Of a stretch of 64,000 nucleotides of DNA, positions 23,870-31,839 are shown piece by piece. The translations under genes were made by a program, and so were the position numbers. The notes under the pieces are model-generated. The model was given only the letters and a program-made list of their open reading frames with translations. It ran no database searches and was not told the origin of the DNA. The stretch is taken from contig NZ_CP095864.1 of the NCBI RefSeq assembly GCF_023100845.1, positions 1,116,001 to 1,180,000 on the forward strand. Reading direction: 5' to 3'. Source of the stretch: Gordonia sp. PP30. Lineage in GTDB: Bacteria > Actinomycetota > Actinomycetes > Mycobacteriales > Mycobacteriaceae. How positions within the stretch are numbered: the stretch's first letter is position 1; every line of letters begins with the position of its first letter.

Positions 23870-24946
23870 TCAGAGTTCGATGTCGACGTCGCCGACCGGG
23901 GCGCTGACACAGATCTGGATCTGCTGATCGGCTTCCGAGTCGAGTTCGCCGGTCAGGATGTTGCGGGTGCAGCCGGACTTGCGGACCTTGGTGCACGAGA
24001 AGCAGATCCCCATGCGGCAGCCGAATTCCGGATTCAGTCCGGCGGCCTCGGCCTGCTCCAGGATGGTGCGGCCGTCGTTCTCGCTCGTCGTCTCGGACTC
24101 GGAGTATGTGACGGTGCCGGTGATCGGCTGGTTCGGGTCGATCACCGGGGTGGTGTCGATGGTGAAGGCCTCGCTGTGCAGCCGGTCGGACAGCCCGCGC
24201 TCGTCGTGGTATTCGCGGACGGCGGCCATCAGCGACGGCGGTCCGCACAGGAACACCTGTGCACCCTCGGCGTCGGCGAGTCCGTCGAGATGCTCCGGTG
24301 CGAAGTGTCCGCCGTCGGCCTCGCGGGTGTAGTGGAGCTGGACGTCGACGTTGTCGAGGGTCCGCGCCGCGACGTCCAGTTCGACGGCGTAGGGCACGTC
24401 GTCGGGGGTGCGGGCGTAGTGCACGAGCGTGATCGGCTCGGAGTGTCCTTCGGCGATCAAGGTGCGCAACATTGAGATGACAGGTGTAATGCCGCTGCCG
24501 CCGCTGACCAGGATCACGCGCCCGGGGCGCGCGGCGGGGAGCTGGAAATCGCCGGCGGGAGCGCCGATGGTCAGCACGTCGCCCAGGCCGAGGTCGTCGC
24601 GCAGGTGCTTGGAGATGAAGCCGTCGTCGTGCGCGGTGACCGTCAGCTCGATGGTCTTGGTGTCCTGCTCGGCGTTGGCCGGGGAGAAGAACCGGCGATG
24701 GCGAACACCATCGACCACGGCGCTGACCTCGATGTACTGACCGGCGGTGTGGCCCTTCCACTGTCGCGTCGGCGCGAGGGTCAGGGTCACGGTGCGGTCG
24801 GTGCGGTGCTCGAGGCCCACCACCTTGGCGTGGGTCTCACGCCAGGTCAGCATCGGCGAGACGAATTCCAGGTAGCGATCCACCGGATACGGGGTGGCGG
24901 TCGCTTCGACGAGGTTCTCCAGGAGGCCTGCGAGTCGGCTTGCCAT
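23870..24946 (-). CDS. Ferredoxin-NAD(P) reductase-type electron donor to desaturase
   Basis: A 358-residue flavo-iron-sulfur reductase. The FAD domain (about 45-145) has RRFFSPAN in the flavin-binding strand. The NAD(P) domain has VSGGSGITPVISMLRTL. The C-terminal plant-type 2Fe-2S domain has FGCRMGICFSC and the last Cys in QIQICVSAP. ATG 24946 has AGGAG six bases upstream; the open frame extends 35 codons further but across the promoter region. It supplies electrons to the adjacent desaturase (family knowledge, Rv3230c-like). A palindrome at 24975-24992 in front of it may be the operator for the divergent TetR. Confidence 0.92.
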   Translation of the reverse strand: MASRLAGLLENLVEATATPYPVDRYLEFVSPMLTWRETHAKVVGLEHRTDRTVTLTLAPTRQWKGHTAGQYIEVSAVVDGVRHRRFFSPANAEQDTKTIELTVTAHDDGFISKHLRDDLGLGDVLTIGAPAGDFQLPAARPGRVILVSGGSGITPVISMLRTLIAEGHSEPITLVHYARTPDDVPYAVELDVAARTLDNVDVQLHYTREADGGHFAPEHLDGLADAEGAQVFLCGPPSLMAAVREYHDERGLSDRLHSEAFTIDTTPVIDPNQPITGTVTYSESETTSENDGRTILEQAEAAGLNPEFGCRMGICFSCTKVRKSGCTRNILTGELDSEADQQIQICVSAPVGDVDIEL

Positions 24947-24974
24947 GATTTCTCCTTGGGCTGTGTTCCGTTTC

Positions 24975-24992
24975 GGTGAACGTCTGTACACC
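24975..24992. promoter_or_regulatory. Imperfect palindrome, candidate TetR operator for the desaturase operon
   Basis: GGTGAAC-GTCT-GTACACC, matching in six of seven arm positions, lies 29 bases upstream of the reductase start in the divergent gap with the TetR gene. Desaturase genes are commonly controlled by TetR-type acyl-CoA sensors such as DesT, with sites of this GTGAAC/GTNCAC form. Confidence 0.45.
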
Positions 24993-25055
24993 AAAAAGGT
25001 TGACACATCGGCCGGTGGTCGGCAAGCGGTTTCGATTGTGTCGCCCGTCACCGCC

Positions 25056-25061
25056 TAGACT
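25056..25061 (+). promoter_or_regulatory. Leaderless -10 element of the TetR gene
   Basis: TAGACT lies six bases before GTG 25068 and no ribosome binding site is seen. The arrangement fits a leaderless transcript starting at the first codon. Confidence 0.5.
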
Positions 25062-25067
25062 GAACGA

Positions 25068-25757
25068 GTGGCTGCAACGACCGATTCCGCTGGCGGGGCG
25101 CGCCGTCGTACCGGTCGCGGTCGCGCCGGCGCCGAGGGTGGCGGCTCCCGCGCGGAGAAGAAGGAACAGACCCGCCAGGCGCTCCTGGACACCACGATCG
25201 AATTGGTGGACGACCGTTCATTCGGCAGTCTCTCGCTGCGCGAGGTGGCCCGCGGTGCGGGGATCGTGCCGACCGCCTTCTACCGTCACTTCGCGTCGAT
25301 GGAGGACGTGGGAGTCACGCTGGTCGAGGACTCGATGCGGGTCCTGCGGCGGGCGCTGCGCGAGGGGCGGCGCGATCTGGCGACGAGTGGACTGCCTCCG
25401 GCGCGGGAATCGCTGGCGATCCTGCTGCGCCACGTCCACGCCGACGAGGCCAAATTCCGCTTCCTGATTCGCGAGCAGCACGGCGGCGTCGCCGAGGTGC
25501 GCCGCGCCATCAACACGGAATTGCGGCTCTTTTCGAGGGAATTGGCGATCGATCTGGCGCGTACTCCCGCGCTGGCGAGCTGGGAGGCCGATGATCTTGA
25601 GGTCGCCGCCGACCTGATCGTGACCATCATGATGACCGCGATCGCCGAACTGCTCGACGGCGACGGCCGGCCCGGGGCGGAGAAGGCCCTGGTCGAGCGC
25701 ACGGAGAAGCAGATGATCATGGTCATCCTGGGGATGGGGCAGTGGAGGACTCGATGA
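25068..25757 (+). CDS. TetR-family regulator, likely of fatty-acid desaturation
   Basis: A 229-residue TetR protein. A basic, Gly/Arg-rich N-terminal tail (1-35) precedes the HTH domain (about 38-85: TRQALLDTTIELVDDRSFGSL in part, then VARGAGIVPTAFYRHFAS). The rest is the helical ligand domain. It starts with GTG. Divergent position next to the DesA3/reductase pair suggests it senses acyl-CoA or fatty acids and represses them. The stop overlaps the kinase start (ATGA), so regulator and kinase are co-expressed, an unusual neighbour for a TetR repressor. Confidence 0.88.
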   Translation: MAATTDSAGGARRRTGRGRAGAEGGGSRAEKKEQTRQALLDTTIELVDDRSFGSLSLREVARGAGIVPTAFYRHFASMEDVGVTLVEDSMRVLRRALREGRRDLATSGLPPARESLAILLRHVHADEAKFRFLIREQHGGVAEVRRAINTELRLFSRELAIDLARTPALASWEADDLEVAADLIVTIMMTAIAELLDGDGRPGAEKALVERTEKQMIMVILGMGQWRTR

Positions 25758-27220
25758 GTGACGAGTTGGTGGGGACTCGGTTCGGCCCGTATCGGATCGA
25801 CGGCCTGATCGGGCGCGGCGGGATGGGCGCGGTGTACCGCGCCTACGACACGGTCCGCGACCGCGAGGTGGCGCTGAAGCTGCTCGGCGGCTCGGGTGCC
25901 GACGACGGCACGTTCGCCGAGCGATTCCGCCGCGAGTGCCACCTGGTCGCCAAGCTCGGCGAACCGCACATCATCCCGATCCACGACTACGGGCAGATCG
26001 ACGGCCGCCTCTACCTCGACATGCGGCTGGTGGACGGCGAGAACCTGCGCCAGGTGCTGCGTCGCGAGGGCGCGCTGCCGCCGGAGAAGGCGATCGACAT
26101 CGTGTCCCAGGTCGGCGACGCGCTCGACGCCGCGCACGCAGCCGGGCTGGTGCACCGCGATGTGAAGCCGGAGAACATCCTGCTCACGCCCACCGGATTC
26201 GCGTACCTGGTCGACTTCGGCATCGCGCACGACGACGCCGACCCCGGTCTGACCAAGACCGGCACCGCGATCGGCTCCACGTCGTACCTGGCGCCCGAGC
26301 AGTTCGACAACGCACCGGTCTCACCGGCCTCGGATGTGTACTCGCTCTCGGCGGTCCTCTTCGAACTGCTCACCGGTCGCGCCCCGTTCTACGGTGAGTC
26401 GGTCAGCGCCATCATCAAGGCGGCCGTCCTGAACGACGTGCCCGCGCCGAGCACGGTGAATCCGGCGGTGCCGGCGTCGCTCGATCCGGTGCTGGCCTGC
26501 GGGCTCGCCAAGAGTCCGGCGCAGCGCTTCGCCACCGCCGGTGATCTCGGCCGCGCCGCGAAACAGGCCCTCTCCGGCGGCGGCGTGACGGTCGTGATGC
26601 CGACCGGGGTGATCCCCGGCCCCACGGAGGTCCATGCCACCGGCCCGGAGGCGGGTGCGGCGTATTCGGCGACGCAGCTGCGTGCGAGCGGGCCGCAGCC
26701 GCTCGGACCGCAGGTCTCCGGGCCGCAGGTGACCGGCCCCTACGGTGCGCCGCCGATGTACTCCGGGCCGATCGGCTACCAGCAGCCGCCCGAGAGCGGC
26801 CGCGCCACCAACTACGTGCTGGCCGGTCTCATCGGCCTGTTGATCGCGGTCCTCGCCGGCCTCGGCATCGCGTGGGGGCTGGGCGTCTTCGGCGGCAGTG
26901 GCGACGATTCGTCCGCCGCGCCGTCGTCGACCACCACCCTGACCAGCACCGTCACCCCGGACGGCGCCACCACGGTGGCGGCTCCGCCGTCCTGGTCGAC
27001 CCCGTGCTCATCGACGGAGGGAATCGGCAGCGGGGTGACGAGTTGCGAGTTCGCGGCGAGTGTCCGCGCCGCCTATCTGGCCGCGGGCCCGAAGGGTGGC
27101 GCCCGCGTCATCAGTGCCTACAGCCCGGTGACCGGCGTGAACTACACGATGTCGTGCGGTCCGGAAGGCGACATCGTCGTCTGCCGGGGCGGCAACAACG
27201 CCATCGTCCACATCTACTGA
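25754..27220 (+). CDS. PknF-like transmembrane Ser/Thr protein kinase
   Basis: A 488-residue receptor-type kinase. The kinase domain is at 11-270: glycine loop GRGGMGAVYRAYD, catalytic Lys42 (VALKLL), HRDVKPENIL, DFGIAHDD and activation-loop TKTGTAIGSTSYLAPEQ with candidate phospho-Thr. A Gly/Pro/Gln linker leads to one membrane span at about 353-378. The extracytoplasmic region of about 110 residues has a Thr-rich stem and four Cys (PCSS, TSCEF, MSCGP, VVCRG) that could form two disulfides. ATG 25754 has GGAGGA upstream and overlaps the TetR stop; an earlier in-frame GTG at 25742 lies within the SD. It is followed after 12 bp by a beta-lactamase-fold lipoprotein, a plausible functional neighbour at the wall. 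Confidence 0.92.
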   Translation: MSDELVGTRFGPYRIDGLIGRGGMGAVYRAYDTVRDREVALKLLGGSGADDGTFAERFRRECHLVAKLGEPHIIPIHDYGQIDGRLYLDMRLVDGENLRQVLRREGALPPEKAIDIVSQVGDALDAAHAAGLVHRDVKPENILLTPTGFAYLVDFGIAHDDADPGLTKTGTAIGSTSYLAPEQFDNAPVSPASDVYSLSAVLFELLTGRAPFYGESVSAIIKAAVLNDVPAPSTVNPAVPASLDPVLACGLAKSPAQRFATAGDLGRAAKQALSGGGVTVVMPTGVIPGPTEVHATGPEAGAAYSATQLRASGPQPLGPQVSGPQVTGPYGAPPMYSGPIGYQQPPESGRATNYVLAGLIGLLIAVLAGLGIAWGLGVFGGSGDDSSAAPSSTTTLTSTVTPDGATTVAAPPSWSTPCSSTEGIGSGVTSCEFAASVRAAYLAAGPKGGARVISAYSPVTGVNYTMSCGPEGDIVVCRGGNNAIVHIY

Positions 27221-27232
27221 TCGGAATTCCTC

Positions 27233-28144
27233 GTGATCGTGCGTTCCGAACGCAAGTCACCGCGCCGCGCGCTGGCGCTGCTCGCCGTCATGGTCGCGGC
27301 CGCGGGACTGACCGCGTGCTCATCGAACGACGACGGCAAGCCCGCCGCCACCGAGATCGTGTACGTGACGGCCGGGGCGTCGTCGAGCACACCGGCGGCC
27401 TCCTCGGCGCCGGTGCCGACGCAGAAGGGCGCGGCCGGTCTGCGGACGAGCTACGCGGCGCTGGCGAAGACGCTCGGTCAGCCGGTCGGGGTCTCGATCG
27501 TGCCGGTCGGCGGCGGCGCGCCGATCGATCTGGGGGACCAGACGGCGCAGGTGGCCTGGTCGACGATCAAGGTGCCGCTGGCGATCGCCGCGCAGCGTAA
27601 GAACGGTGTCCTGGCGGCCGAGACTCCGGCGATCGTCAACTCCGACAACGACGCCGCGGAGTCTCTGTGGTCCTCGCTCGGCACCGACGCGCAGGCCGCC
27701 GCGGCGGTGACGGCCGTGCTGCGCGAGGGCGGGGACACGTCCACCACGGTGCCGTCGGTGCGGCGGCGCGGTGAGTTCACGATCTTCGGGCAGACGGTCT
27801 GGGCGCTTCCCGCGGCGGCGACCTTCGCCGCGCACCTGCCCTGCCTGCCGGACAGCAAGCACGTGGTCACGCTCATGGGGCAGGTCGCGGGCAACCAGCA
27901 GTGGGGGATCGAAGTGATCCCCGGGCGATCCACCGCGGTCAAGGGCGGCTGGGGTCCCAGCCTCGATGGCGGCTACGTGGTTCGCCAGCTCGGTCTGCTC
28001 ACCCGGAAGGACGGTACGCAGGTCGCGTTCGCCTTGAGTACCCATGCGCCGGGTGCGTCGATGAACAGCGGTATCGCGGCACTCAACCAGGTCGGCACCT
28101 GGATCGGCGCTCATCTCGCCGCCATGCCGGGCGGGCGCTGCTGA
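27233..28144 (+). CDS. Lipoprotein with serine beta-lactamase/PBP-like fold (copy 1)
   Basis: A 303-residue lipoprotein (signal peptide ending LTAC, Cys29) with the three active-site motifs of penicillin-recognising serine enzymes in the right order and spacing. These are STIK at 110-113 (SxxK), SDN at 137-139 (SxN) and KGG at 237-239 (KTG equivalent). Conserved flanks AWSTIKVPLAIAAQR and SDNDAAESLW are shared with the next gene. It could be a D,D-peptidase-like or lactam-hydrolysing enzyme, or a wall sensor; the glutamate of class A lactamases (Glu166) was not identified. The GTG start is 12 bp after the kinase. Cys204 and the C-terminal Cys303 are also shared. Confidence 0.8.
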   Translation: MIVRSERKSPRRALALLAVMVAAAGLTACSSNDDGKPAATEIVYVTAGASSSTPAASSAPVPTQKGAAGLRTSYAALAKTLGQPVGVSIVPVGGGAPIDLGDQTAQVAWSTIKVPLAIAAQRKNGVLAAETPAIVNSDNDAAESLWSSLGTDAQAAAAVTAVLREGGDTSTTVPSVRRRGEFTIFGQTVWALPAAATFAAHLPCLPDSKHVVTLMGQVAGNQQWGIEVIPGRSTAVKGGWGPSLDGGYVVRQLGLLTRKDGTQVAFALSTHAPGASMNSGIAALNQVGTWIGAHLAAMPGGRC

Positions 28145-28239
28145 ATTCTGCCGGATTCGCCGGAGTCCGGTCACGGCGCGGCCACGGCTGGGTCTCGGCG
28201 AGGGCGCCCGGCTGGCTCCGGTCGGGCGGACTCCCTAGT

Positions 28240-28254
28240 GTTACTGCTGTTACT
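28240..28254 (+). promoter_or_regulatory. 6-3-6 direct repeat resembling an MtrA site
   Basis: GTTACT-GCT-GTTACT, a perfect direct repeat with 9-bp period, directly abuts the -10 hexamer of the next gene. MtrA, the conserved actinobacterial wall regulator, is described as binding paired hexamers separated by three bases (GTCACA-type in mycobacteria). The match in layout and the wall-enzyme target make it a good candidate. Confidence 0.5.
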
Positions 28255-28259
28255 AAAGT
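28254..28259 (+). promoter_or_regulatory. Probable -10 element for the second beta-lactamase-fold gene
   Basis: TAAAGT, 16 bases before the GTG start, with GAGGGG between as ribosome binding site. It overlaps the last base of the GTTACT repeat, so a protein bound there would contact polymerase directly. Confidence 0.5.
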
Positions 28260-28275
28260 GGTGTGAGGGGTAAGT

Positions 28276-29271
28276 GTGGTGCAGCTTCGGCGGATGATGG
28301 TCGGTTTCGGTGTGGCGGCCGTGGTGACGGCCGCGGTGGTGACCGGGGCCGGGGCCGCCCGGGGGCTGCCGCTGCCGCCGCTCGGCAGCCTCGGCGACCC
28401 GGTGGTGCCGAAGGCGCAGCTCGACAAGAGTTTCGCGGCCATGTCGAAGTCACTCGCCAAGACCCTGCCCGGCCGGATCGGTCTCGCGGTGACCCCGGTG
28501 AACGGCGACGTCCCGGTCTCGTTCGGCACGCTGAAGACGGCGCGCGCCTGGTCGACGCTCAAAGTGCCCGTCTCGATCGCCGCGCAACGTGCCCGCGGCG
28601 CGGCGGTGGCGCCCGCCGAGACCCGGGCGATCGAACTCTCCGACAACGACGCAGCCGAGGCGCTCTGGGCCTCGCTCGGCGGCGGCCGGTCCTCGGTCGA
28701 CGCCGTCACCGCGGTGCTGCGCGAAGGGCACGATACGAACACTCGCGTCTCGTCGGAGATCGACGTGCCGCGCAGCTACCCGGGCTACACGCCCTGGGCC
28801 CTCCGGGACCAGTCGGTCTTCGCCGCGCACCTGCCGTGCCTGCCCGGCACCGCGGACGTGCTGCGGCACATGAACCGGGTTGCGCCGAATCAGCAGTGGG
28901 GCGTCGCCAAGCCGAAAGCCAAGGCCGTGACCTCGGCGGTCAAGGGCGGCTGGGGCCCGGCCAGCGACGCCACCGGCAAGTACGTCGTTCGCCAGCTGGC
29001 CGTCGTCACCACGCCGGCCGGCCGCTACGGCGTCTCCATCGCGGCGCTGCCGGCGAGCGGGTCGTTCGGTGACGGCACCGCGATGGTCACCCGTGTCGGC
29101 AAGTGGTTGCTCGCCAACCTCGACAAGCTGCCCGCGGGCCGATGTGCGCCGCTCGCCGCACCGGCGGCCGAGGCCCCGGTGCCGGCGTCGCCCGAGGTCC
29201 CGGCTCCCGACACCTCGACTCCCACGGCCCCGGCTCCGACCGCCACGACTCCGGCACCGGAACGGCGGTAG
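28276..29271 (+). CDS. Secreted beta-lactamase/PBP-like protein (copy 2)
   Basis: A 331-residue paralogue of the previous gene. A signal peptide or anchor (about 8-28) has no lipobox Cys, so the protein is secreted or membrane-anchored rather than lipidated. The catalytic triad of motifs is STLK at 93-96, SDN at 122-124 and KGG at 223-225. The body shares AAHLPCLP and NQQWG with copy 1. A Pro/Ala/Thr tail (about 290-331) looks like a wall-spanning linker with no sorting signal. It has its own promoter with a GTTACT direct repeat. It starts at GTG 28276; a second GTG follows at once. Confidence 0.8.
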   Translation: MVQLRRMMVGFGVAAVVTAAVVTGAGAARGLPLPPLGSLGDPVVPKAQLDKSFAAMSKSLAKTLPGRIGLAVTPVNGDVPVSFGTLKTARAWSTLKVPVSIAAQRARGAAVAPAETRAIELSDNDAAEALWASLGGGRSSVDAVTAVLREGHDTNTRVSSEIDVPRSYPGYTPWALRDQSVFAAHLPCLPGTADVLRHMNRVAPNQQWGVAKPKAKAVTSAVKGGWGPASDATGKYVVRQLAVVTTPAGRYGVSIAALPASGSFGDGTAMVTRVGKWLLANLDKLPAGRCAPLAAPAAEAPVPASPEVPAPDTSTPTAPAPTATTPAPERR

Positions 29272-29299
29272 GGGGGGCGGCGCGCGCCGCGGAGACCGG

Positions 29300-30634
29300 T
29301 CAGAACCGGCTCAGCAGCAGCGCCTCCGCCAGGGCCGTGCGGCGGATCTCGGCCGGATCGACGCTCTCGTTCGGCGCGTGGATCGCGCACCGCGGTTCCT
29401 CCACGCCGAGGAGCGCGATCTCGGCGCCCGGGACGGCCTCGGCGAGCGCGGTGCACAGCGGAATGGAGCCGCCCTGCCCGGACTGGACCACGGCGGCTCC
29501 GTCATACGCCTCCGACATCGCCGCGGTGAGCGCCGCGTAGCCGGGGCCGTCGGTGGCCGGCGCGAACGGTGCGCCCATCGCCTCGGCGCTGACCCGCAGG
29601 TCGCAGTGCCACGGCACGTGGGCGCGCAGGTGCGCGGCGAGCGCGTCGTACGCCCGCTGCGGGTCGACGCCCGGCGGGATCCGCAGATTCAGCAGTGCCG
29701 ACGCGACGGGCACGACGGCCGCCGCGCAGTCGTCGATGCCGGGGGCGTCGACACCGATCACCGTCACGGCGGGTCGTGCCCAGACCATGTCCGCCGGGGT
29801 GCCGGAGCCGAGCACGTCGGCGCCGGGCAGCACGCCGGCATCGGTGCGGAAGCGGTCCACCGGATAGGCGGCTCCGGCCCAGGTCTGATCGGCGGGCAGG
29901 CCGTCGATCGTGGTGTCGCCGTCGGCATCCCGCAGCGTGCCGAGCAGGGCGATCAGCGCCGCCATCGCATCCGGAGCGGCACCGCCGAACTGGCCGGAGT
30001 GCACCGCACCGGCCAGCGCCGCCACCCGAACGCGCACATTCACCACACCGCGCAGGCTGGTGGTCAGCGTCGGTACACCGACCTCGACGTTGCCGGTGTC
30101 GCCGATCAGGATCAGGTCGGCGTCGAACAGTTCCGGCCGTTCGCGCACCAGGTGGTCCAGTCCCTCGCCGCCGGCCTCCTCGGAGCCCTCGATGATGATC
30201 CGGATTCCGCACGACGCATCGTCGCCCAGTGCCCGCAGCGCGGTGAGATGTGCGATCACGTTGCCCTTGCAGTCGGCGGCGCCGCGGCCGTACCAGCGGC
30301 CGTCTCGCTCGGTCAGCTCGAAAGGCGGTGTGTTCCAAAGGGATTCGTCCCCGGCGGGCTGCACGTCGTGGTGGCTGTAGAGGGCCACGGTGCGGCTGCC
30401 TGCCGGACCGGGCCGGTGGCCGACGACGGCGCGTGAGCCGTCGGAGGTGACGATCACTTCGCACGCGAAGCCCAGCTCGCCGAAGCGGCCGGCCACCCAT
30501 TCGGCGCTGAGCCGGCCCGCTTCGGCGCGCGCGGGGTCGCCGTGAACGGAGGCGTGGGCCACCAGCGCGGCCAGGTCGGAACGGGCGAGATCCAGATGAG
30601 CGTCGACGCGGTCGGCGAGGGGGTTCGGTGTCAT
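29300..30634 (-). CDS. M20-family metallopeptidase (dipeptidase)
   Basis: A 444-residue zinc peptidase of the M20 (ArgE/DapE/carnosinase-like) family, predicted cytosolic. Zinc-binding motifs are YSHHDVQP (metal His with catalytic Asp two residues on), GRGAADCKG (bridging Asp) and EGSEEAGGEG (catalytic Glu and metal Glu). WNTPPFELTERDGRWYGRG is the family's typical segment between the first two. The lid domain lies at about 185-310. It hydrolyses dipeptides or N-acyl amino acids in relatives; exact substrate is open. It reads in the same direction as the pirin operon to its right with a 10-bp gap, and may be its last gene. Confidence 0.9.
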   Translation of the reverse strand: MTPNPLADRVDAHLDLARSDLAALVAHASVHGDPARAEAGRLSAEWVAGRFGELGFACEVIVTSDGSRAVVGHRPGPAGSRTVALYSHHDVQPAGDESLWNTPPFELTERDGRWYGRGAADCKGNVIAHLTALRALGDDASCGIRIIIEGSEEAGGEGLDHLVRERPELFDADLILIGDTGNVEVGVPTLTTSLRGVVNVRVRVAALAGAVHSGQFGGAAPDAMAALIALLGTLRDADGDTTIDGLPADQTWAGAAYPVDRFRTDAGVLPGADVLGSGTPADMVWARPAVTVIGVDAPGIDDCAAAVVPVASALLNLRIPPGVDPQRAYDALAAHLRAHVPWHCDLRVSAEAMGAPFAPATDGPGYAALTAAMSEAYDGAAVVQSGQGGSIPLCTALAEAVPGAEIALLGVEEPRCAIHAPNESVDPAEIRRTALAEALLLSRF

Positions 30635-30644
30635 CCCTCCACTG

Positions 30645-31370
30645 TCACACGTCGAACGCGGCGTGCATCTCCCAGTAGAGGATTTCCGCGTCGTCCGGCG
30701 CGGTCAGGGTGAGGCCGCCGGCCCCGGTGGTCCGCAGGGCGTCGCCCGCGGCGAGCTCCGCATCCTCGACGACGACGCTTCCGCGCACGACGTACAGGTG
30801 ACCGAACGGCGCCGCGGGCAACTCGATGGTCGTGCCCCGATGCGGCCGCGCGACATGCAGTGTCGCGAACCGGTTCGCGATCGGCAGCGCGCCGGGGTGC
30901 CCGGCGCGGCCGGAGGCGACGGCGACCGGTTCTCCGGTCGCGAGCTCCGCCGAGAAGTCGTGCTCGGCGTGGGCCGGTGGCAGGCCGTCGGCGTGCGGTG
31001 CGACCCACATCTGCACCACTCGCAGGCGCGCGCCGTCGTGCCGGGCTCCGGCATTGCGCTCGGAGTGCGTGATTCCGCGCCCGGCGCTCATGTGGCCGAT
31101 TGTCCCGGGCCGCAGAACCACCTCGTTGCCGTACGAATCGCGGTGCGCCACGGCGCCTTCCACCACCCAGGTGAGGATCTCCATGTTCTGGTGATGGTGG
31201 GCGTCCAGGCCCTCGCCGGGATCGACGACGTCGTCGTTGTGCACCACCAGCACGCCGTGCGCGTTGCCGAACAGGTCGTAGTTGCCGGTGGCCGGGAACG
31301 ACTGCCACGACGTGAGCCATTCGTTGCGCCAGTGGTGCCGGTCGTCGGCACGGATGATCTCGCTGGTCAT
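30645..31370 (-). CDS. Pirin-family (YhhW-like) bicupin protein
   Basis: A 241-residue cupin protein. The N-terminal cupin has the metal residues in DAHHHQNMEILTWV, with a later HMSAGRGITHSE segment typical of pirins. The C-terminal cupin covers 150-241. YhhW-type pirins can have quercetinase activity; in vivo substrates are not known. ATG 31370 overlaps the MarR stop by four bases, so it is co-expressed with the regulator and with the second pirin upstream. Confidence 0.9.
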   Translation of the reverse strand: MTSEIIRADDRHHWRNEWLTSWQSFPATGNYDLFGNAHGVLVVHNDDVVDPGEGLDAHHHQNMEILTWVVEGAVAHRDSYGNEVVLRPGTIGHMSAGRGITHSERNAGARHDGARLRVVQMWVAPHADGLPPAHAEHDFSAELATGEPVAVASGRAGHPGALPIANRFATLHVARPHRGTTIELPAAPFGHLYVVRGSVVVEDAELAAGDALRTTGAGGLTLTAPDDAEILYWEMHAAFDV

Positions 31371-31837
31371 CGCGGGTCCTGTCGGTCGAGGTGGTCGGCG
31401 AGCCGGCGCATCAGGGTCGCCAGCTCGCCGCCGTCGGCGGGGGACAGGGCATCGTGGAACAGCCGGTGCACCAGCGCGGCGTGGTCGCGGGCCGCGGTCG
31501 CGAACACCTCGTGGCCGTCATCGGTGAGGACGGCGTAGCTGCCGCGCCGGTCCTCGGCGGCCCGTTCGCGGCACAGCCAGCCGCGCTTGCACAGCTGATC
31601 CACCTGATAGGTGAGCCGGGACGGGGAGAAGACCATCCGCTCGGCGACCTCCTTCATCCGCAGGCGCCCATCCGGCGCCTCGGAGAGCAGCAGCATCACA
31701 TGGAAGTCGGCGAGCGTCAGGTGCGCGTCCCGGCGGAGCTGCTCATCGAGCGCCGTGGTGAGGCGGGCGCTGGTCTCGATGAACAGGCGCCAGGCGACGC
31801 CGCGGGGGTCGGCGTCGTCGATCGGCAGCGGCTGCAT
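31367..31837 (-). CDS. MarR-family regulator between two pirin genes
   Basis: A 156-residue MarR winged-helix regulator: helix VAWRLFIETSARLTTALDEQL, HTH with MKEVAERMVFSPSRLTYQVDQL, wing with ERAAEDRRGSYAVLT. ATG 31837 lies two bases after the upstream pirin stop. No Cys is seen in the usual oxidant-sensing N-terminal position; one Cys lies in the recognition region (CKRGWLCRE, two Cys), which could sense thiol stress. The palindrome at 32839-32854 ahead of the operon is the likely operator, giving autoregulation. Confidence 0.9.
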   Translation of the reverse strand: MQPLPIDDADPRGVAWRLFIETSARLTTALDEQLRRDAHLTLADFHVMLLLSEAPDGRLRMKEVAERMVFSPSRLTYQVDQLCKRGWLCRERAAEDRRGSYAVLTDDGHEVFATAARDHAALVHRLFHDALSPADGGELATLMRRLADHLDRQDPR

Positions 31838-31839
31838 GC

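Noticed and set aside
28145..28275. Open frames across the gap between the two beta-lactamase-fold genes
   Set aside because: They are overlapping frames with no ribosome binding site and cover a clear promoter.
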